NCBI GenBank assembly: GCA_035529935.1
Contig: DATKVT010000183.1
Coordinates: 1-61,771, forward strand
Length of the DNA stretch: 61,771 nt
Reading direction: 5' to 3'
DNA from: Williamwhitmania sp.
GTDB taxonomy: Bacteria; Bacteroidota; Bacteroidia; Bacteroidales; Williamwhitmaniaceae
Below the pieces are notes generated by a model. The model searched no databases. It was not told where the DNA came from and saw nothing but the letters and a program-made list of their open reading frames with translations. Position numbers and translations under genes: made by a program. This document shows, piece by piece, positions 57,861 to 61,771 of this stretch (positions are counted from its first letter, which is position 1; each line of letters starts with the position of its first letter).

Positions 57861-60146
57861 ATGGTCCGACGTATCGCTTTTCTATCCTTATTATTGATAG
57901 TAGCTACTTTCTTAGCTCATGGTCAGATTGCTCCCGGTGAGTGGCGCGATCAGTTTGCTTATAAGAATGTTAAGGGGCTTTGCGTTACTGATTCAAAGAT
58001 ATACGTACCTACAGAGGAGGGTTTTTACAGCTACGATCCTGTATCGGGGGAGCTAGCAAAATTTTCCCGTGTAAATGGACTCTCCTCTTTTGGCGTTTCG
58101 GCCTTTGCCGTATCGCCCGATAATGCCACCATTGCCATTGGCTACACCGATGGCAGCATCGACTTGGTTAGGAATGGACAGGTCACCAGCATAACCGATA
58201 TTAAGGACAAAAACCTAACTGGTGATAAGTCCATATACAATTTTAGCTGGTATAACGGTAAGATATTTGTCTCAACCGGGTTTGGCATCGTGCTGCTCAA
58301 TCCTTCCGTGCCAGAAATTAAGGATACATATTTCATTGGCGACAATGGTAGTTCAATTGCTGTGTATGCGACAACCATTTTTCAAGATACCATTTATGCC
58401 GCTACAACCGACGGGTTGAAGTTTGCCTCGGTGAATGACCCCCAGCTCTACTACTATGGCGATTGGCAGCGGGCTGCTATTCCAGGGGCGGGTGATGTTT
58501 TTTCAGCAGTTAGTGGCAATAGCGCTGTTTTATATGCCATTGAAAAGGGTCAGAGTGGCTTGCCCGATAAGGCCTACAGCTACACTGAAGTTGGTGGATG
58601 GAGCGGTATAACAACAGCACAAACACAAATTTATTCTCTTTCCGTGAGCCCCTTTGGCCTATGCCTCGTTGGTGATAAAGGGGTTGAGATGCAGAAGGAT
58701 GGTGTTACACAGCTGGTGAACGATTTCGGCACCGGAAGCTTTGCGCCGCGCTATGCCTTTCTAGGTAGCAGTGAATTGTGGGTTGCTGACATGAATAATG
58801 GCTTGGTGCGCTATAGGAGTGGAGATGTTCAAACATATCGCCCCAATGGCCCATATAGTAATGAGTCGTTTCGCGCAACATGGAGTCAAGGTGTTCTTGC
58901 CGTTTCGCGAGGTGGCTATAACGATGTTTCGGAGAGTGACTGGAATAGCTTAGTTGTAAATATTTTCAAGGATAATCAGTGGTCTTCGATTGGCGGCAAT
59001 GGAAATGATGCCGTTCAACCGATGTTTAATCCTAATAATCCATCGCAGCTCTACGTTACCGGTTGGGGTAGCGGGTTATCCTACTTTAAAGATTTGGAGT
59101 TTCAGATTACCTATACCGATTCCAATAGCCCCCTTAAGTCAATTATTCCTCCTGGCCCATTTGTTCGAAATGGTGGGCTTTGCTTCGATTCAAAAGGAAA
59201 CCTTTGGGTAAACAGCCGTGCTGTAAGCAACATGCTGTCGGTTCTGAAGCCGGATGGCACTTGGGTTACTTTTCCAAAAACAACCGATTTAAACACCGAT
59301 AGGTTTGGTAAAATGCTCTTTCAGCCGGAGACGGGATATCTATGGATAGTAAACAGTAAACTTGGACTTGCCGTGTACGACCCGGGGAATGACCCCTACA
59401 GCTCAGCCGATGACCGATTTACCTCCTTTGGAATGGTTAACTCCGACGGTGTAAACTTGTCCAACGACATTCTTTCGATGGCTGAGGATAGTGATGGCAA
59501 AATCTGGCTGGGCACCCAGGAGGGTGTTGAGGTAATCTATAACCCATCGGTCGTTTTTAGCCAAACAGTAACAGCCCAACAAATTAAAGTTCCCATTGAA
59601 ATTGCCGGACAAGCTGGCTACCTTCTACAAAGCGATGCCGTGTCGGCAATCGCAGTAGACGGTGCAAACCGAAAATGGTTTGGAACCAGCCGAAGCGGCG
59701 CCTTTCTTCAATCGGCTGATGGGGTAACTCAGGTGCTTGCTTTTAATAAAGACAATAGCCCCCTGCCCTCCAACAATATATTGGACATAACCATTGATCA
59801 AAAGACTGGGGAGGTTTTTTTTATCACCGACCATGGTGTGGTAAGCTATCGCGGCAATGCAATAGCTGGTAGCGACGATTTCGGAAAGATTTACGCGTTC
59901 CCAAATCCTGTTCGGGATAATTTTAGGGGCGTAATTACCATAGCTGGCTTAATGGCAAACTCCACCGTAAAAATTACCGACATCAACGGCTTTCTGATAT
60001 TTGAGGGCGTTTCGTTGGGTGGTGAGATTCAGTGGGACGGAAAAAATCTTAATGGTCAGCGGGTAAGTACGGGAGTTTACCTCATCTTTTGTTCCGACCC
60101 CACCGGTGTGGTAACAAAAACAAGCAAGCTGCTTTTTATTCATTAA
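57861..60146 (+). CDS. porZ: PorZ-like T9SS attachment-complex protein (two propellers plus sorting-domain fold)
   Basis: This 761-residue secreted protein has a signal peptide at about 1-22 (ends AHGQ), then GEWRDQFAYKNVKGL, the characteristic opening of PorZ. Two regulator-type beta-propellers fill about 25-660 (repeats such as GKIFVSTGFGIVLLN, GKIWLGTQEGVEVIYN, NRKWFGTSRSGAFL). The last 80 residues (FPNPVRDNF, ITDINGFLIFEG, GVYLIFC) have the fold of a T9SS sorting domain. In P. gingivalis, PorZ works with PorU in the surface attachment complex that delivers anionic LPS to cargo. ATG 57861 is chosen over 57807 because it gives the signal peptide and avoids overlap with rdgB. The amylase at 13115 is a likely cargo of this system. 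Confidence 0.87.
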   Translation: MVRRIAFLSLLLIVATFLAHGQIAPGEWRDQFAYKNVKGLCVTDSKIYVPTEEGFYSYDPVSGELAKFSRVNGLSSFGVSAFAVSPDNATIAIGYTDGSIDLVRNGQVTSITDIKDKNLTGDKSIYNFSWYNGKIFVSTGFGIVLLNPSVPEIKDTYFIGDNGSSIAVYATTIFQDTIYAATTDGLKFASVNDPQLYYYGDWQRAAIPGAGDVFSAVSGNSAVLYAIEKGQSGLPDKAYSYTEVGGWSGITTAQTQIYSLSVSPFGLCLVGDKGVEMQKDGVTQLVNDFGTGSFAPRYAFLGSSELWVADMNNGLVRYRSGDVQTYRPNGPYSNESFRATWSQGVLAVSRGGYNDVSESDWNSLVVNIFKDNQWSSIGGNGNDAVQPMFNPNNPSQLYVTGWGSGLSYFKDLEFQITYTDSNSPLKSIIPPGPFVRNGGLCFDSKGNLWVNSRAVSNMLSVLKPDGTWVTFPKTTDLNTDRFGKMLFQPETGYLWIVNSKLGLAVYDPGNDPYSSADDRFTSFGMVNSDGVNLSNDILSMAEDSDGKIWLGTQEGVEVIYNPSVVFSQTVTAQQIKVPIEIAGQAGYLLQSDAVSAIAVDGANRKWFGTSRSGAFLQSADGVTQVLAFNKDNSPLPSNNILDITIDQKTGEVFFITDHGVVSYRGNAIAGSDDFGKIYAFPNPVRDNFRGVITIAGLMANSTVKITDINGFLIFEGVSLGGEIQWDGKNLNGQRVSTGVYLIFCSDPTGVVTKTSKLLFIH

Positions 60147-60151
60147 ACCAG

Positions 60152-60889
60152 ATGCCTGAATTTGAAAAACTTCGAGGGTTGGTGCTTTCCGGAGTAAGGT
60201 ATGGGGAAACAAGCCTGATTGTTCACATCTATACCGATAGGCTGGGTCGTCAGAGTTTTATGGTGAATGGCGCTGCGCGTAAAGGGAAGCGACCGGGTAA
60301 GTTGGCCCTTTTTCAGCCGCTGTCGTTGCTCACCATTGTTGCCTCGCTGCCCCGAAAAGGTTCACTGCTTCGAATTAAGGAGGTAGCCTCGCCCTCTTCT
60401 GGCTTGTATACCAATTCTGACCTGCGCAAGGGAGCCATTGCCGTTTTTCTGGCCGAGGTGCTGCACAAAACCCTGAGGGAGGAGGAACCCAACCCTGAAC
60501 TCTTCAATTTTCTTTGGAATTCGGTGGAGCTGCTCGATGCGGCCGAGAGCGGCATTGCCAATTTTCACCTTGTATTCATGGCGCAGCTTTCGCGCTACTT
60601 GGGATTCTATCCCGTAATTGCCGCCGATGACTCTTCCACCATCTTTTTCGACATTAAAAATGGGCGGTTTCAAGACACGCTACCAGCCCATCCCATTGTG
60701 CTGCCTGCACAGTTGAGCCGGCTAATGCTTAAGGTGTTTCAAACTTCGCTATCTGGTATCGACCAGCTGCAGCTAAACCGTGACCTGCGCAACCAGCTGG
60801 CCGATGGCCTGGTGGACTACTACCAGCACCACCACGAGGGGGTTGGCAACATTAAGTCGCTCGCAGTGCTTAAGGAGGTGTTTGCGTAG
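60152..60889 (+). CDS. recO: DNA repair protein RecO
   Basis: This 245-residue protein of the RecF pathway helps RecR load RecA onto SSB-coated single-strand DNA and anneals strands. The N-terminal OB-fold region reads KLRGLVLSGVRYGETSLIVHIYTDRLGRQSF, followed by PLSLLTIV and the helical C-terminal half (ELFNFLWNSVELLD, LSRYLGFYP). The Cys4 zinc finger of some RecO proteins is absent, as is common in this phylum. ATG 60152 is preferred; the longer frame from 60089 would overlap porZ. It starts 5 bp after porZ. Its last codons (EVFA, stop) and the following 30 bases form the left copy of a 48-bp direct repeat. Confidence 0.93.
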   Translation: MPEFEKLRGLVLSGVRYGETSLIVHIYTDRLGRQSFMVNGAARKGKRPGKLALFQPLSLLTIVASLPRKGSLLRIKEVASPSSGLYTNSDLRKGAIAVFLAEVLHKTLREEEPNPELFNFLWNSVELLDAAESGIANFHLVFMAQLSRYLGFYPVIAADDSSTIFFDIKNGRFQDTLPAHPIVLPAQLSRLMLKVFQTSLSGIDQLQLNRDLRNQLADGLVDYYQHHHEGVGNIKSLAVLKEVFA

Positions 60890-60921
60890 CTGTAATGCAC
60901 TTTTGCTAACGCGTTAATGGG
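60874..60921 (+). repeat. 48-bp direct repeat, left copy (recO 3' end)
   Basis: This copy matches 61486-61533 at 45 of 48 positions. It covers recO codons E-V-F-A-stop plus the following 30 bp. The 27 bp TGTAATGCACTTTTGCTAAC-plus-CGCGTTAA part (60891-60917) is identical in both copies; two of the three differences fall at or next to the recO stop. Confidence 0.92.
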
Positions 60922-61049
60922 GTGCTCTCGCATGAGAACATCTGCTCGATTAGGGTTTGAACCATTTATTTGAATTTTAATGATTGATTTTCAGTGAAAT
61001 GTATTGATAAAACTATTTGTTTTAAACTTTTAAATTAGGTAAGAATCCG

Positions 61050-61454
61050 ATGGTGAGGGAGTTAAAGGAAAAACTTCTTTTAGAAGTTGTTAGTTATAAG
61101 AAGTATGTCAATTCAGTGTCGGACATAGATCAATACTTTCTCAAAAGTTTTATTGTGTTCAAAATTAAACTAATTGATAAATCAAAAAATGACAAAAAAG
61201 TTTTAGAATATGTCCAAAATTTGCCCAAATTAAAAAAGAGACAGTTATTTGCTGTTGCCACTATATTTATTCTAACAATTCAAATTATTTTGTTGATATT
61301 GAAATATGACATTATTGAAGTCAGATTGATCTCTATTGTTTTAGTGGTTCCATTTCTCTTTTTTTATAATAGGCTCTACTTACGTAGGATGAAGGAAAAG
61401 AAAATTAAATTAATTAAAGAACTCGATAAGTTAGAGGAACTTTTAAAAACATAG
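61050..61454 (+). CDS. Small AT-rich membrane protein of unknown function
   Basis: This 134-residue protein starts at ATG 61050. It has a charged N-terminal helix (about 1-60), two hydrophobic segments (about 68-85, AVATIFILTIQIILLILKYD-like, and about 90-106, ISIVLVVPFLFFY) and a Lys/Glu-rich C-terminal helix that returns to the cytoplasm. No family is recognised. Base composition is far more AT-rich than the rest of the window, and its codons are Ile/Lys/Leu AAA/ATT-biased, so it looks acquired. It is the only gene in the segment bracketed by the 48-bp repeat and is followed by a 7-bp-stem inverted repeat. Confidence 0.65.
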   Translation: MVRELKEKLLLEVVSYKKYVNSVSDIDQYFLKSFIVFKIKLIDKSKNDKKVLEYVQNLPKLKKRQLFAVATIFILTIQIILLILKYDIIEVRLISIVLVVPFLFFYNRLYLRRMKEKKIKLIKELDKLEELLKT

Positions 61455-61465
61455 TTTTAATCTGT

Positions 61466-61482
61466 CCAACTAATCTAGTTGG
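61466..61482. repeat. Inverted repeat at end of inserted segment
   Basis: CCAACTA-ATC-TAGTTGG (61466-61482) is a 7-bp perfect stem with a 3-nt loop, ending 3 bp before the right 48-bp repeat copy begins. It could be a terminator of the small membrane protein gene or a recombination-end structure. Confidence 0.6.
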
Positions 61483-61485
61483 TCT

Positions 61486-61533
61486 GGAGGTGTTTGCTTA
61501 GTTGTAATGCACTTTTGCTAACGCGTTAAAGGG
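61486..61533 (+). repeat. 48-bp direct repeat, right copy (second recO-like 3' end)
   Basis: This copy is 45/48 identical to 60874-60921. Read in frame it again encodes E-V-F-A-stop (GAG GTG TTT GCT TAG) with a synonymous Ala codon, although the sequence in front is not recO. Confidence 0.92.
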
Positions 61534-61590
61534 TTTTTGCTATATTTGTTATTGGGGGGATTGGTCAGCACTGAAAGTATTTCCGCGATT

Positions 61591-61771
61591 GGGGTGTTCA
61601 TGTAAATACAAAATACAATCAAATTATTGTTATTGAATTAGGCATTTAAGTAATAAGCATTTTATAGGAATGCGGTTGTATGGTCAGCATTCTGTCTAAA
61701 AGGTTGTCAAATAGACCTTTCCCCATAAAGCTACGGTTAAATCGGTAGGTATACTCATCGATATAGGATTG
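61591..61771 (-). mobile_element. Right-hand part of an IS1595-type insertion sequence (continues beyond window)
   Basis: The transposase C-terminus lies at 61646-61771. The element end is placed near 61591 (GGGGTGTTCATG) only because weak similarity between the two repeat flanks stops there. The true terminal inverted repeat cannot be fixed without the other end. Confidence 0.45.
61646..61771 (-). CDS. IS1595-family (ISXO2-like) transposase, C-terminal fragment cut by window edge
   Basis: The minus-strand frame enters at the window end and stops at TAA 61648-61646, giving 41 residues. It contains SYIDEYTYRFNRSFMG and KGLFDNLLDRML, the last segment of the ISXO2-like DDE transposase domain, in which Y-[IL]-D-E-[FYW]-x-[YF]-R-[FY]-N-R is highly typical. 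The catalytic residues lie outside the window. The family call is by motif recognition. Completeness and activity of the element cannot be judged. Confidence 0.75.
   Translation of the reverse strand, partial: QSYIDEYTYRFNRSFMGKGLFDNLLDRMLTIQPHSYKMLIT

Noticed and set aside
60874..61533. Integron attC sites for the 48-bp repeat
   Set aside because: The AACGCGTT core looks suggestive, but the required RYYYAAC and GTTRRRY ends are not met, and there is no long imperfect hairpin or integron integrase.

Overview
The window comes from a member of the Bacteroidota, most likely order Bacteroidales. The sequence evidence is: proteins with carboxypeptidase-D-like regulatory domains or SusC-type N-terminal modules; DUF5686, DUF3857 and DUF3089 proteins; a secreted amylase with a type IX secretion (T9SS) C-terminal sorting domain; porZ, a gene of the T9SS attachment complex; starts without clear Shine-Dalgarno sequences; and repeated promoter boxes of the TAnnTTTG class. 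Base composition looks to be in the mid-40s % GC by eye, except for a clearly AT-rich patch near the right end.

Layout. 1-3.6 kb: the N-terminal part of a short-chain dehydrogenase gene and a DUF5686 outer-membrane protein. 4-12 kb: two paralogous membrane sensors (Cache-HAMP-GAF-coiled coil-PAS, with no kinase or methyl-accepting output), in opposite orientation and enclosing an exonuclease/GIY-YIG fusion and a dGTPase; their coiled-coil coding segments form a perfect 41-bp inverted repeat. 12-18.5 kb: PhzF isomerase, secreted alpha-amylase, beta-carbonic anhydrase, and a vWA surface protein. 18.7-25.9 kb: a three-gene operon of exported proteins (a TPR plus about 28 MORN-like repeats protein and two DUF3857/transglutaminase-like proteins, the second with its catalytic Cys replaced). 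26-29 kb: a reverse-strand operon of a GH3-type acyl-adenylating enzyme, a small secreted protein and a deoxynucleoside kinase. 29-35.4 kb: aminopeptidase P, DUF3089, an alpha/beta hydrolase, and an FtsX/MacB-type permease. 35.6-40.7 kb: a solitary C5 cytosine methyltransferase, TrhA/hemolysin III, and an acyltransferase followed by an acyl-CoA ligase. 40.8-46.7 kb: a 1,984-residue alpha-2-macroglobulin-like protein carrying a SusC-like module. 46.8-53.7 kb: housekeeping genes (2-hydroxyacid dehydrogenase, adenosine-kinase-like PfkB, tRNA-Asn, dihydrouridine synthase, CPBP protease, kbl). 53.7-57.2 kb: an adenylyl-cyclase/HD protein flanked by two tandem universal-stress proteins. 57.2-60.9 kb: rdgB, porZ and recO in one operon. 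60.9-61.8 kb: an AT-rich insertion bounded by a 48-bp duplication of the recO 3' end, then the C-terminal end of an IS1595-type transposase running off the window.

How they fit together. Most of the window is core chromosome: nucleotide-pool and DNA maintenance (dgt, rdgB, deoxynucleoside kinase, recO), envelope and secretion (porZ, the A2M protein, vWA, DUF5686), and lipid activation (GH3, acyl-CoA ligase, acyltransferase). Convergent gene pairs are mostly separated by hairpin terminators that would work on both strands. The parts most worth a second look are the recO-flanking insertion, the paired output-less sensors with the inverted repeat, the MORN/transglutaminase operon, the A2M-plug fusion, and the cyclase/stress-protein cluster. 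No CRISPR array, prophage, rRNA or replication origin was seen.
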